Source: Paracoccaceae bacterium
GTDB lineage: Bacteria > Pseudomonadota > Alphaproteobacteria > Rhodobacterales > Rhodobacteraceae
Direction of reading: 5' to 3'
Assembly (NCBI GenBank): GCA_022448245.1
Contig: JAKVCO010000014.1
Coordinates: 1 to 64,000 of the forward strand
DNA: 64,000 nucleotides
Shown here: positions 52,049 to 59,787 of the stretch, in pieces
Layout of the letters: each line of letters begins with the position of its first letter
Position numbering within the stretch: position 1 is the stretch's first letter
Notes under the pieces: generated by a model
Databases searched by the model: none
Seen by the model: the letters and a program-made list of their open reading frames with translations, nothing else
Told to the model about the DNA's origin: nothing
Made by a program: the position numbers and the translations under genes

Positions 52049-52101
52049 TCCGACTAAAATAATAGGCTTTGACATCTCCGACTAATTAAGTCAGAAATTA
52101 G
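52049..52101. promoter_or_regulatory. Repeat-rich promoter region ahead of hemP
   Basis: TCCGACTAA occurs twice (52049-52057 and 52077-52085), 28 bases apart. The second copy overlaps CTAATT (52082-52087), which is repeated inverted as AATTAG (52096-52101) with an 8-base spacer. TTGACA (52069-52074) lies between the copies and could be a -35 element, although no good -10 follows. The arrangement looks like regulator binding sites and suits iron control of hemP, but the regulator is not identified. Confidence 0.4.
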
Positions 52102-52107
52102 CCATCG

Positions 52108-52296
52108 ATGAAGGATATCACGATGGCATTCGGTCAGAATCAAGACGCACCAGGCTTTCGCTACCTCAATGAGGCGGCTAGTATGTGGGGCATTACACGT
52201 ACGATGTTTCCGCCCTTGTTCATTCTCAGCGCCGACTGGGACATCATTGATAGCATTATTGAAGAAAAGGAGTTTGGGGGACTATGGTGGTGGTAG
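52108..52296 (+). CDS. Small ORF of unknown function overlapping hemP
   Basis: A 62-codon frame (or 57 codons from ATG 52123, which has AAGGAT seven bases upstream) with no recognised family. It ends GGLWWW, three consecutive TGG codons directly before TAG. The last 13 bases overlap the start of hemP in another frame. It could be a short coupled protein or a leader peptide whose translation influences hemP. It may also be chance, because no homologue was recognised by eye and its codon choice is less GC-biased at third positions than its neighbours. Confidence 0.35.
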   Translation: MKDITMAFGQNQDAPGFRYLNEAASMWGITRTMFPPLFILSADWDIIDSIIEEKEFGGLWWW

Positions 52297-52454
52297 AATT
52301 CCCGAGAGAATTGTCCGAGCGGCCGTTCGATGGCACGCCAATCTATAACGCCGAAGACCTCACACGATCCGGCGACCTTGCCCATATCGTGCTGAATGGA
52401 CAAACGTACACGCTCCGCATCACGAAGGCAGGAAAACTCATCCTGACGAAGTGA
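52284..52454 (+). CDS. hemP: Hemin uptake protein HemP
   Basis: A 56-residue protein. The C-terminal half has the HemP/HmuP family signature: a Y-N-A-E-D-L segment, then HIVLNGQTYTLRITKAGKLILTK, ending exactly at the lysine typical of the family. HemP proteins are small cytoplasmic factors tied to heme uptake, and in rhizobia and Burkholderia HmuP is needed to express the heme receptor gene. No heme receptor or hmu genes are in the window. Ribosome-binding candidates are AAGGAG (52267-52272) and GGGGG (52276-52280). The dps gene with an Irr box lies 800 bases downstream, so this is an iron-related neighbourhood. Confidence 0.85.
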   Translation: MVVVEFPRELSERPFDGTPIYNAEDLTRSGDLAHIVLNGQTYTLRITKAGKLILTK

Positions 52455-52472
52455 GGCACGTGCGAGCGCCAA

Positions 52473-52500
52473 GATGCCGCCCTTCCCCAAGGGCGGCATC
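52473..52500 (+). terminator. Perfect 12-pair hairpin after hemP
   Basis: GATGCCGCCCTT (52473-52484) and AAGGGCGGCATC (52489-52500) pair perfectly around a CCCC loop, 19 bases after the hemP stop. No T-run follows, so it is either a weak terminator or an mRNA-stabilising stem between hemP and the DUF1289 gene. Confidence 0.5.
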
Positions 52501-52536
52501 TGCACTAGTTCCGCTGCAGAAACTGGCGCTGCATCG

Positions 52537-52776
52537 ATGACCAAGAAAATACCTTCCCCCTGCGTGAGCGTTTGCAAATACAAGCGCGAAGACCACTGCA
52601 TTGCGTGCTCGATGACGAAGTCGCAAAAAAAGATCTTCAAGAAGCTCAAAAAGAATGCGGAACGCGCCGCGTTCATCGAGATGCTCAAGCATCAGCAGGC
52701 GCAGCTTGGCGGCTACGAGGCTTGGGCGCTGCTCTACAAGCGTAAGGCAGAAAAGAAGCTCAAGAAGGCCGCCTAA
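52537..52776 (+). CDS. DUF1289 domain-containing protein
   Basis: A 79-residue basic protein. ATG 52537 is chosen because the family's N-terminal cysteine motif then sits close to the start; the longer frame from 52474 reads through the hairpin. The conserved cysteines are C9, C13, C21 and C24 in PSPCVSVCKYKREDHCIACSM, the DUF1289 signature, and probably bind a metal. The rest is lysine-rich and helical (KKIFKKLKKNAERAAF). Function is unknown for the family. It ends convergently with dps. Confidence 0.88.
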   Translation: MTKKIPSPCVSVCKYKREDHCIACSMTKSQKKIFKKLKKNAERAAFIEMLKHQQAQLGGYEAWALLYKRKAEKKLKKAA

Positions 52777-52833
52777 CGAAAAAGGGCCCGCACCAGATGG
52801 CGCAAGCCCCATGTTTTCGAGATCAGCCTTCGC

Positions 52834-53304
52834 TTATGCGAGATGTGAATCGAGGATCCACGCGAATTTCTCGTGCACGAGTTGACGTCCGATAAGGAGG
52901 TCATGCGTGGCCACGTCCCCTCCTTCGTCAGCATAGGCCGCAGCCCCAGCGAGCGTTGCCGCCACCGTTTTCTGCGCATCGGACAGATGCTTAATCATCT
53001 GCTCTGCGGATTGATGGCCGTCCTGCTCAGGAACCTTCGAGCGTGCCACATGTTCTGAAAGGCGGCCCTCAGCATGGCCCCCGATCGCTTTGACGCGCTC
53101 GGCAACCTCATCCTGGCCGGTGAAGTGATCCTCGTAAACTTCCTGGAACAGCTCGTGGAGAGGGCCAAACGCCATGCCCTTTACGTTCCAATGAAAGTTC
53201 TGTGCCAGCATCGTGGTCACGACCGTCTCGGCGACGGCCTGATTCAACATCTCAACCAGTTCTGCTTTCACGTCGGTTGATAGGCTCTGTGCGCTCTGGA
53301 CCAT
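52834..53304 (-). CDS. dps: Dps-family DNA-binding ferritin-like protein
   Basis: A 156-residue Dps protein. Ferroxidase residues have the canonical spacing: H38 (FHWNVKG), H50 (PLHELF), D65 and E69 (GQDEVAERV). The shell-forming protein oxidises Fe(II) with hydrogen peroxide, stores iron and protects DNA in stationary phase or oxidative stress. AAGGA precedes ATG 53304. A perfect Irr-type box lies 77-93 bases upstream of the start, which predicts control by heme and iron status. Confidence 0.95.
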   Translation of the reverse strand: MVQSAQSLSTDVKAELVEMLNQAVAETVVTTMLAQNFHWNVKGMAFGPLHELFQEVYEDHFTGQDEVAERVKAIGGHAEGRLSEHVARSKVPEQDGHQSAEQMIKHLSDAQKTVAATLAGAAAYADEGGDVATHDLLIGRQLVHEKFAWILDSHLA

Positions 53305-53380
53305 GTTCTTTCCTTGATTTCTCTGTCTGGGTGACCGTCATAGGTGGGTTGGCTGGCTTCAGCGGCTGGCTGATCCAATA

Positions 53381-53397
53381 TTTAGAACAATTCTAAA
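53381..53397. promoter_or_regulatory. Iron control element (Irr box) upstream of dps
   Basis: TTTAGAACAATTCTAAA is a perfect 7-base inverted repeat with a 3-base centre. It matches the iron control element (ICE) bound by the heme-sensing Fur-family regulator Irr in alphaproteobacteria. Irr usually represses iron-storage genes when iron is low, which fits dps. It lies 13 bases after the stop of the upstream minus-strand gene and 77 bases before the dps start. Confidence 0.8.
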
Positions 53398-53409
53398 AGA
53401 GAGCAAGGC

Positions 53410-53844
53410 CTACCGGTCGATTAATCCGGCAACAACACGGATTATGCTCCGGAACGCATGGTGATTTTGGCGTGGAACACGGCGGCGCAGAAGGAACTCG
53501 ACCGATATCGTATCATGCTCAAGGGCGCGTTCGATAAGCCGCACAAGCCACTCCTCGTCCGAACTCATGCTTTTGGAGCCAGGCGCAAGGAAGGTCATCC
53601 GGCGCTCAAGCGCCTCGTTGACCACGCGGACCATGAGGGTGGCTGCTGTTTCAAGGGAGGCTTCGTAAGAAGCCTGAATCGCAGCACAAGCCGTCCCGAG
53701 GTCAAGACGCGCCTGCGCCCGGCAGGTCTGCGCAATGAACCGAAGTCGGTTCAAGATCGGCAACAACTCCGCGAGATCACCAGCAACGCTGGGTTCGCGA
53801 TCGGCAAGTACCTCGGCGGGCAATGCAACAGTAACGGCAGTCAT
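53410..53844 (-). CDS. Hypothetical protein upstream of dps
   Basis: A 144-residue, mostly helical protein with no family recognised. ATG 53844 is chosen; the codon before it is a TTG giving one extra residue, and GAAGGA lies upstream. Helical stretches occur around GDLAELLPILNRLRFIAQT and ASLETAATLMVRVVNEALERR. It has no signal peptide or membrane segment. It reads in the same direction as dps, 105 bases upstream, but the Irr box lies between them, so dps probably has its own promoter. An opposite-strand frame of similar length exists and the assignment is not certain. Confidence 0.55.
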   Translation of the reverse strand: MTAVTVALPAEVLADREPSVAGDLAELLPILNRLRFIAQTCRAQARLDLGTACAAIQASYEASLETAATLMVRVVNEALERRMTFLAPGSKSMSSDEEWLVRLIERALEHDTISVEFLLRRRVPRQNHHAFRSIIRVVAGLIDR

Positions 53845-53937
53845 CAACCACGTTCCTTCACGGGATCAATCCCTTTTCCCTGAGCGATATAGTCAGAAAA
53901 TAGCGCGAACGGAAGCCCCCACCCCATTCACGTTCAC

Positions 53938-55527
53938 TTAAGCTGAGCGAATGAAGTCAGCCGCACGCTCGGCGATCATGATCGTGGGCGCGTTCGTGTT
54001 TCCGCTGACGAGGGTCGGCATGATCGACGCATCCACCACCCGAAGCCCCTCTAGCCCATGAACGTTGAGCTTTCGATCGACCACGGCTTCATCGCCCTCG
54101 CCCATCCGGCACGTGCCGACCGGGTGGTAGATCGTGTCCGAAGTCGCCCGGATGTAGCGTTCCCAATCGGCATCCGACATGTCGCGGTGGATGCGGACCT
54201 CCTGCCCGCGCCAACGGTCAAGCGCCGGTGCTTGCATGATCTCTTGTGTCATGCGCGCGCCCCGGATGAGGGTCGCCAAGTCTCGCGTGTCGCTAAGATA
54301 GCGGGGATCAATAGCTGGGGCGGCTAAGGGATCCGCCGAGGCCAGTGAGACCGTTCCGCGCGAATGCGGCCTGAGCGCGCAAACATGGCAGCTGAAACCG
54401 TGCCCGAGACGGATGCGCCGCAGGTGGTTTTCGACCATGGCGATGACAAAATGCAGCTGGACGTCCGGCGCGGGCTGGTCCGGCGTGGTCTTGAAGAAGG
54501 CGCCCCCTTCCGCGAAGGGCGACGAGGCATTGCCCGATCCATCTTTCGACCAAGCCCCAAGGCTTTTCAGAATGTCCCAAGCGCCGCGCGGGCTGACGCC
54601 ATGGGTTTCGCGCGCCTTGTCGCGATAAGTCAGGATCACGTCGAGATGGTCCTGAAGGTTCTGGCCGACGCCTGGCAACGCGTGACGCACCTTGATGCCG
54701 TGGCGCTCGATATCCTCGGGCCGCCCGATACCGGATAGCTGGAGGAGTTGCGGCGACCCGAAAGCGCCTCCGCACAAGATCACCTCGCCGCCAGACACCT
54801 CTTTGCGCGCCCTGCCCTGCGCGTATTCCACGCCGGTTACGCGGCCCCCGTCGAAGAGAAGCCGCGTCGCCTGCGCCTTTGTCATGACGGTCAGGTTCGG
54901 GCGATCCAGAACCGGGTGCAGATATCCCGCAGCCGCAGAACACCGCTCGCCACGGCGGTGATCGTGGAACGTCGTGGTTTGATAAAGCGACGCACCCTCA
55001 TTGTCGCCACTGTTGAAATCCTCTGTCGCGCGCAGCTGAAGCTCTCCGCAGGCATTGACGAAGGCGTGCGAGATGTCGCGCGGGGCGACCTGATCAGAGA
55101 CGTGAAGCGGGCCATCACCGCCGTGGTTGGCATCCGCCCCGCGCACGTTGGCCTCGGAGCGCTTGAAATAGGGCAACACGTCGTCCCAACCCCACCCGGC
55201 ACCCCATTGCTCATAATCATAACGGTGACCGCGGACGTAGAGCATGGCATTGAGCGCAGACGATCCACCCAGCATCCGCCCCCGCGGCTGGTACCCGCGA
55301 CGCCCGTTCAGCCCCTCTTGCGGGACGGTTCGAAACGCCCAGTTGTTGATCCTTGGAATGCCTGGCAGCATGACGACCGCACCGATCGGCAAGCGGACGA
55401 CGATGCTTGTGCCCGCCCCACCCGCTTCGAGCAGACAAACCCGGCGCGCGGGATCTTCGCTGAGCCTTGCGGCCAGCGTGGCCCCCGCCGAACCACCACC
55501 GACGATTACATGATCAAAGACTGTCAT
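53938..55527 (-). CDS. GMC-family FAD oxidoreductase (choline dehydrogenase-like)
   Basis: A 529-residue glucose-methanol-choline oxidoreductase. FAD binding is marked by [21 protein letters not shown] and LLEAGG at the N-terminus and the GMC signature [18 protein letters not shown] near residues 83-100. [16 protein letters not shown] is the second GMC signature. The catalytic pair is in [12 protein letters not shown] (His) and the C-terminal [19 protein letters not shown] (Asn). Substrates are primary or secondary alcohols. There is no betaine aldehyde dehydrogenase or BetI neighbour, so it is not assigned as BetA. Confidence 0.93.
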   Translation of the reverse strand: MTVFDHVIVGGGSAGATLAARLSEDPARRVCLLEAGGAGTSIVVRLPIGAVVMLPGIPRINNWAFRTVPQEGLNGRRGYQPRGRMLGGSSALNAMLYVRGHRYDYEQWGAGWGWDDVLPYFKRSEANVRGADANHGGDGPLHVSDQVAPRDISHAFVNACGELQLRATEDFNSGDNEGASLYQTTTFHDHRRGERCSAAAGYLHPVLDRPNLTVMTKAQATRLLFDGGRVTGVEYAQGRARKEVSGGEVILCGGAFGSPQLLQLSGIGRPEDIERHGIKVRHALPGVGQNLQDHLDVILTYRDKARETHGVSPRGAWDILKSLGAWSKDGSGNASSPFAEGGAFFKTTPDQPAPDVQLHFVIAMVENHLRRIRLGHGFSCHVCALRPHSRGTVSLASADPLAAPAIDPRYLSDTRDLATLIRGARMTQEIMQAPALDRWRGQEVRIHRDMSDADWERYIRATSDTIYHPVGTCRMGEGDEAVVDRKLNVHGLEGLRVVDASIMPTLVSGNTNAPTIMIAERAADFIRSA

Positions 55528-55736
55528 GGCCGCAGCATCTCTTTAGGCTCTGGCCCGTCAACCCGCGCCAGGCCCGGGCAACGTAGCGTTAATTCACATG
55601 CGCTACGGTCAGCGGGATAGAACACCCGCGCGCGACTGCCACATCATGCGGGCGACTGAGCCCGACGCACCATATGGAGTGCACTTTTTTAAACCGCACA
55701 GTTGACCGGCGCTTTTTAACCACTCATGCTCGATTT

Positions 55737-56111
55737 ATGAGCGGCCTGAAAACTCTTCTTCTCGCGATGGGATTGCTGTCCGCAGCCCCCCTCACAGCGT
55801 CCGGCGGCATCGAGTTTATCTTTGCTGGCTGCGTCGGCCGCTACTCCGCACAAATGGAGCATGCGTGGCTGCTTGGTCAGAACGCCGAGGACGAGGAAGA
55901 GAAGCGTGAAGTGTTCTTGTCCCTCCTCGAGGCGACGATGGACGCAGAACAGGCCGAGCAGGTCTTGGCCCACCGCATTGCCTCGAAGATGTCTCAGGCC
56001 TCGCTGCTCACAGTGGCTGAGTTTGCTACCGACACCGATACCGCCACCCGGGCCGTAGAACTTTCCCAGAGCGAAATACAGGGCTGCCGCAGCCTGCTGC
56101 TCGATAGCTAA
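55737..56111 (+). CDS. Small secreted protein of unknown function
   Basis: A 124-residue protein. ATG 55737 is chosen because it begins a convincing signal peptide (SGLKTLLLAMGLLSAAPLTASGG, about residues 2-24); the frame also extends upstream to 55674 without benefit. The mature part has two cysteines (GCVGRY and IQGCRSL), which may form a disulfide, and long acidic helices (NAEDEEEKREVFLSLLEATMDAEQAEQVLAH). No family is recognised. It is probably periplasmic and stands alone between the GMC oxidoreductase and the urea transporter operon. Confidence 0.65.
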   Translation: MSGLKTLLLAMGLLSAAPLTASGGIEFIFAGCVGRYSAQMEHAWLLGQNAEDEEEKREVFLSLLEATMDAEQAEQVLAHRIASKMSQASLLTVAEFATDTDTATRAVELSQSEIQGCRSLLLDS

Positions 56112-56462
56112 AGGGCCGAAAGGCGCGATTTTGGGCGTAGTGGCGCACAGAATGCGGGCGTTTGCGGTATTTTCCAGCCGAAACCGTTTCGCGTCGCAGT
56201 GAATAATGAGGCAATGCCGCAGGCGCGCGCCGCAATTTTATGCAGCCCGGCTCGGTTGATCCTGCAACTTTCGAAAAGACTCCCGACCACCGCCGCTTTC
56301 CCTTAGCCGAAAGGTCGGGACACGACACCCAATGAGGAGATCGTGCAGCGGGTTGGCCTAGGAACCATTCCCCCGCCGCACGACGCATAAAATGCGTAAG
56401 GTGGATATCGGCTGCTTTGGCACGTCGTACAACCCCGTACGCCTCGAAGAGAGGAAAATTCA
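56112..56462 (+). promoter_or_regulatory. 351-base leader region of the urea transporter operon
   Basis: No gene is seen here. TCCCGACC (56281-56288) and GGTCGGGA (56313-56320) are perfect inverted repeats. The inner bases CTTTC (56296-56300) and GAAAG (56309-56313) can pair in continuation of the GTCGGGA arm, forming a stem with one internal bulge. ACGCAT-AAA-ATGCGT (56383-56397) is a perfect dyad 66 bases before the urtA start. GAGAGGA precedes ATG 56463. The dyad is a candidate operator and the stem a possible leader structure; urt operons are usually nitrogen-regulated. Confidence 0.45.
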
Positions 56463-57731
56463 ATGAAAAAACTGCTCTGCTCCAGTGCTCTGGTGATGCT
56501 TGCCGCACCCGCTTTCGCGTGTGACGCGCCTGTTAAAGTGGGCGTTCTGCACTCGCTCTCCGGCACGATGGCCATCTCGGAGACCACGCTGAAAGACACC
56601 ATGGAGATGCTGGTCGAGATCCAGAACGAAGCTGGCGGCGTGCTGGGTTGTGAGATCGAAGCTGTTGTCGTCGACCCGGCGTCTGACTGGCCACTCTTTG
56701 CAGAAAAGGCGCGCGAGCTGCTGACCGTGCACGATGTTGACGTTATTTTCGGCAACTGGACGTCCGTGTCCCGTAAGTCCGTGCTGCCGGTCATCGAAGA
56801 GCTGAACGGCCTTCTGTTCTACCCGGTGCAGTACGAGGGCGAAGAGAGCTCCAAGAACGTGTTCTACACGGGCGCGGCTCCGAACCAGCAGGCCATCCCA
56901 GCGACCGACTACTTCCTAGAAGAGCTCGAAGTTGAAAAGTTCGCCCTGCTCGGCACCGACTATGTTTACCCGCGCACCACGAACAACATCCTCGAGGCCT
57001 ACCTCCAGGATCAGGGCATCGCGGAAAACGATATTTTCGTGAACTACACGCCTTTCGGTCACTCCGACTGGTCTAAGATCGTGGCAGACGTCGTGGCGCT
57101 TGGCGCAGACGGCAAGAAAGTCGGCGTGATCTCCACGATCAACGGTGACGCAAACGTGGGCTTCTACAAAGAACTCGCTGCTGCCGGCATCTCTGCCGAT
57201 GACATCCCTGTCGTCGCTTTCTCCGTGGGTGAAGAAGAGCTTTCGGGCCTCGACACGACGAACCTCGTCGGTCACCTCGCCGCGTGGAACTACTTCCAGT
57301 CTGCTGACACGGAAGCCAACGAAACTTGGGTCGCCTCCTGGAAGGAACGCATGGGCGAAGAGCGTGTGACCAATGACCCGATGGAAGCCCACTACATCGG
57401 CTTCAACATGTGGGTGAACGCTGTGACTGCAGCTGGCACCACGGATGTCGACGCTGTGCGCACGGCGATGTACGGTCAGGAGTTCCCAAACCTGACCGGT
57501 GGTACGGCTGTCATGCTGCCGAACCACCACCTCGCCAAGCCGGTTCTCATCGGCGAGATCCAGGAAGATGGTCAGTTCGACATCATCTCCCAAACCGACG
57601 AAGTGCCGGGCGATGCCTGGACCGACTTCCTGCCGGAATCCGCTGTGCTCAAGTCCGATTGGGCTGAGCTGGGCTGCGGCATGTACAATACCGAGACGTC
57701 CTCCTGCGTCCAGTTGAAGTCCAACTACTAA
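56463..57731 (+). CDS. urtA: Urea ABC transporter substrate-binding protein UrtA
   Basis: A 422-residue periplasmic binding protein with signal peptide (KKLLCSSALVMLAAPAFA) followed by a mature start at C20-D. The UrtA-type text VKVGVLHSLSGTMAISETTLKDT, IFGNWTSVSRKSVLPVIEE and GLLFYPVQYEGEESSKN identifies it as the urea/short-chain amide subfamily of Leu/Ile/Val-type binding proteins. It delivers urea to UrtBC. Length is typical. A 10-pair hairpin follows its stop, before urtB, as often seen where the binding protein is made in excess. Confidence 0.96.
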   Translation: MKKLLCSSALVMLAAPAFACDAPVKVGVLHSLSGTMAISETTLKDTMEMLVEIQNEAGGVLGCEIEAVVVDPASDWPLFAEKARELLTVHDVDVIFGNWTSVSRKSVLPVIEELNGLLFYPVQYEGEESSKNVFYTGAAPNQQAIPATDYFLEELEVEKFALLGTDYVYPRTTNNILEAYLQDQGIAENDIFVNYTPFGHSDWSKIVADVVALGADGKKVGVISTINGDANVGFYKELAAAGISADDIPVVAFSVGEEELSGLDTTNLVGHLAAWNYFQSADTEANETWVASWKERMGEERVTNDPMEAHYIGFNMWVNAVTAAGTTDVDAVRTAMYGQEFPNLTGGTAVMLPNHHLAKPVLIGEIQEDGQFDIISQTDEVPGDAWTDFLPESAVLKSDWAELGCGMYNTETSSCVQLKSNY

Positions 57732-57740
57732 ACTACTGAG

Positions 57741-57766
57741 TGCGAGGGGTTTTACCCCCTCGCACC
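57741..57766 (+). terminator. Hairpin between urtA and urtB
   Basis: GTGCGAGGGG (57741-57750) and CCCCTCGCAC (57757-57766) pair perfectly around a TTTTAC loop. The stem starts nine bases after the urtA stop and no T-run follows. It probably acts as a partial terminator or as a 3' stabiliser of the urtA message. Confidence 0.55.
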
Positions 57767-57783
57767 TCTCACCGGGGCGGGTC

Positions 57784-59715
57784 ATGATCTATCGATTTCT
57801 GGCAATACTCTTGCTGTGGGCCGGTGTGGCCTCCGCGCAAGACATGGAGGCACCGATCCAGCAGGTGCTCCAGGAACATGGCGAGATCATCCAGAAGAGC
57901 TCGCGCCGAACCATTGGCCCGGCCATCGACACCCTCGCAGCGAGCGGCCTCGACGACGCCCAAGCTGTCCTCGAACGTTGGCAAGCACGGGAAATGTGGT
58001 TCAATAAAGAGACCGGAGCCTTTGTTTTTGGTGAAGAAGGTGAGAACCGGACCCTTATCCTTTCCGACGTCGCTGGCGGCGATCTTGGGACTGCGCCGAA
58101 AGGCGATTACAAACAACTCAAACCGAATTCCGGCATCCGTGGCCTCATCGGCGCGGCCCTCGTTCAGTTCCAACTGACGGCCCCCGATGCCGCGACGCGC
58201 GCGGCGGCACTCGATGCCATTGAACGTAATCCTGAGGCCTCTCACCTTGCCGCGCTGCGCGCTGTAACAGACGAGCCGGATGCGGAGCTCGCCACGCGAA
58301 GTGCGCGGCTGGAGCGGCTGCTGACGATTGAGTTCGACGAAGATGATGCCGCCCGCATCGCCGCGATCGAGGGTTTTGAGGGCGACCTAGGCGTTGACGT
58401 TCGCGCCGCACTCAACCCCCTCGTCCAGACCGAATTGAGCTTCGTTGCCGCCGGTGAGGCCGACGCCCCGCTGCAGATCGGCGGCGACATCACGCGCGAC
58501 GATGCCTATGCCCTTCTCGTCTCAGCTGGCGAAGCCGAAGCAGTGGTGACATCCGGCGAAATAAAAGAGGCACTGATCGCCAATATCGACGGCGCTGAGG
58601 TGCAGGGCATTCGCGTGGCCGCTCTCGATACCGACGATGCGCGGGCCTCGACCTACGCCTTGTTGTCCGAGGCAGGCCTTGCCCGACCGCAAGTCACCGA
58701 AGCAGACATCAACGCCACCCTCGCCGGCTTTGACTTCTTCCGCAGCTACACCAACGCGCCCCTCGACGTGGCCCTTGCCGCGCAGGCGGTGCTGAGCGGC
58801 ATCGAAACGAAGGTGGCAGTCAACCAGACCTTCGATCTGGGGCTCGACGCCTTGTCGCTCGCATCGATCTACTTTCTCGCGGCCATCGGGCTCGCGATCA
58901 CCTTTGGCGTGATGGGCGTGATCAACATGGCCCATGGTGAGTTCATCATGATGGGCGCCTACACGGGCTATGTCGTTCAGCTCTTCATCACGGACTACAC
59001 GGTCAGCATCCTTGTCGCCATTCCGCTGGCCTTTGCGGTGACCTTCAGCGCAGGCGTGGCGATGGAGCGGCTGGTGATCCGTTGGCTTTACCACCGCCCG
59101 CTTGAGACGTTGCTGGCGACCTTCGGAATCTCCATCGCTCTACAGCAGCTGGCCAAGAACATCTTTGGCACGCAGGCGCGTCCGCTGACGGCACCGGGCT
59201 GGCTGGATGGATCGCTCGTGATCAACGACATTGTGTCGATCAGCTACATCCGGATCGCGATCTTTGTGCTGGCCCTCCTCTTCCTCGCGCTCTTCCTCTT
59301 CGTGATGAATCGCACGCGTCTGGGGCTTGAGGTACGGGCTGTAACGCAGAACCCGCGCATGGCGGCCTCCATGGGTATCAACCCGGACCGCATCAACATG
59401 CTGACCTTTGGCTTTGGTTCTGGGATCGCCGGGATCGCGGGCGTGGCCATCGGGCTTTACGCCAAAGTGACCTCCGAGATGGGGGCCGATTACATCGTTC
59501 AGAGCTTCATGACGGTCGTTGTTGGCGGAGTGGGCAACATCTGGGGCACGCTTCTTGGCGCAGGCCTCGTGGGGTCCATGCAAAAGGGGATCGAGTGGCT
59601 CAACCCGTCGAATACCCTCGCCGCGCAGACCTACATGATCCTTTTCATCATCCTCTTCATCCAATTCAGGCCCCGCGGGATCATCGCGCTCAAGGGCCGT
59701 GCGGCGGAGGCGTGA
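57784..59715 (+). CDS. urtB: Urea ABC transporter permease UrtB
   Basis: A 643-residue protein with signal peptide (residues 1-19), a long periplasmic region (about 20-345) and a LivH-type membrane domain (about 350-640). The membrane domain opens FLAAIGLAITFGVMGVINMAHGEFIMMGAYTGY and includes LEVRAVTQNPRMAASMGINPDRIN, the EAA-like loop. LivH proteins have about 300 residues; the N-terminal extension is a known trait of UrtB. It forms the urea channel with UrtC. It follows urtA after 52 bases containing a hairpin. Confidence 0.95.
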   Translation: MIYRFLAILLLWAGVASAQDMEAPIQQVLQEHGEIIQKSSRRTIGPAIDTLAASGLDDAQAVLERWQAREMWFNKETGAFVFGEEGENRTLILSDVAGGDLGTAPKGDYKQLKPNSGIRGLIGAALVQFQLTAPDAATRAAALDAIERNPEASHLAALRAVTDEPDAELATRSARLERLLTIEFDEDDAARIAAIEGFEGDLGVDVRAALNPLVQTELSFVAAGEADAPLQIGGDITRDDAYALLVSAGEAEAVVTSGEIKEALIANIDGAEVQGIRVAALDTDDARASTYALLSEAGLARPQVTEADINATLAGFDFFRSYTNAPLDVALAAQAVLSGIETKVAVNQTFDLGLDALSLASIYFLAAIGLAITFGVMGVINMAHGEFIMMGAYTGYVVQLFITDYTVSILVAIPLAFAVTFSAGVAMERLVIRWLYHRPLETLLATFGISIALQQLAKNIFGTQARPLTAPGWLDGSLVINDIVSISYIRIAIFVLALLFLALFLFVMNRTRLGLEVRAVTQNPRMAASMGINPDRINMLTFGFGSGIAGIAGVAIGLYAKVTSEMGADYIVQSFMTVVVGGVGNIWGTLLGAGLVGSMQKGIEWLNPSNTLAAQTYMILFIILFIQFRPRGIIALKGRAAEA

Positions 59716-59717
59716 GG

Positions 59718-59783
59718 ATGACCCAGCGCAATGGGGGCCAGCCCCCAAACCCCCGGAGTATTTTTGGAAAGATGAAGGAGGCG
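59718..59783 (+). repeat. Rhodobacteraceae-type intergenic repeat between urtB and urtC
   Basis: GGGGGCCAGCCCCC (59733-59746) is a short perfect stem followed by CCCCCGGAGTATTTTTGG and AAAGATGAAG. This composite of a GC palindrome, CCCGGAGTATTTTT and a GATGAAG tail occurs, as I recall, in many intergenic places of Rhodobacteraceae genomes. Its function is not known. The following AAGGAGG serves as ribosome-binding site for urtC. Confidence 0.55.
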
Positions 59784-59787
59784 GCGC

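Noticed and set aside
53458-53883. A 141-codon plus-strand frame opposite the hypothetical gene at 53410-53844.
   Set aside because: It has no good ribosome-binding site and a low-complexity basic composition. The minus-strand frame has better codon use and start context, though neither is certain.
55026-55620. Plus-strand frames across the GMC oxidoreductase gene.
   Set aside because: They are antisense to a gene with both GMC signatures and the catalytic pair in one continuous minus-strand frame.
56417-56424. TTGGCACG as the -24 element of a sigma-54 promoter for urtA.
   Set aside because: The expected TTGC-like -12 element is not found at the right distance (ACAA is there), so only half of the promoter is supported.
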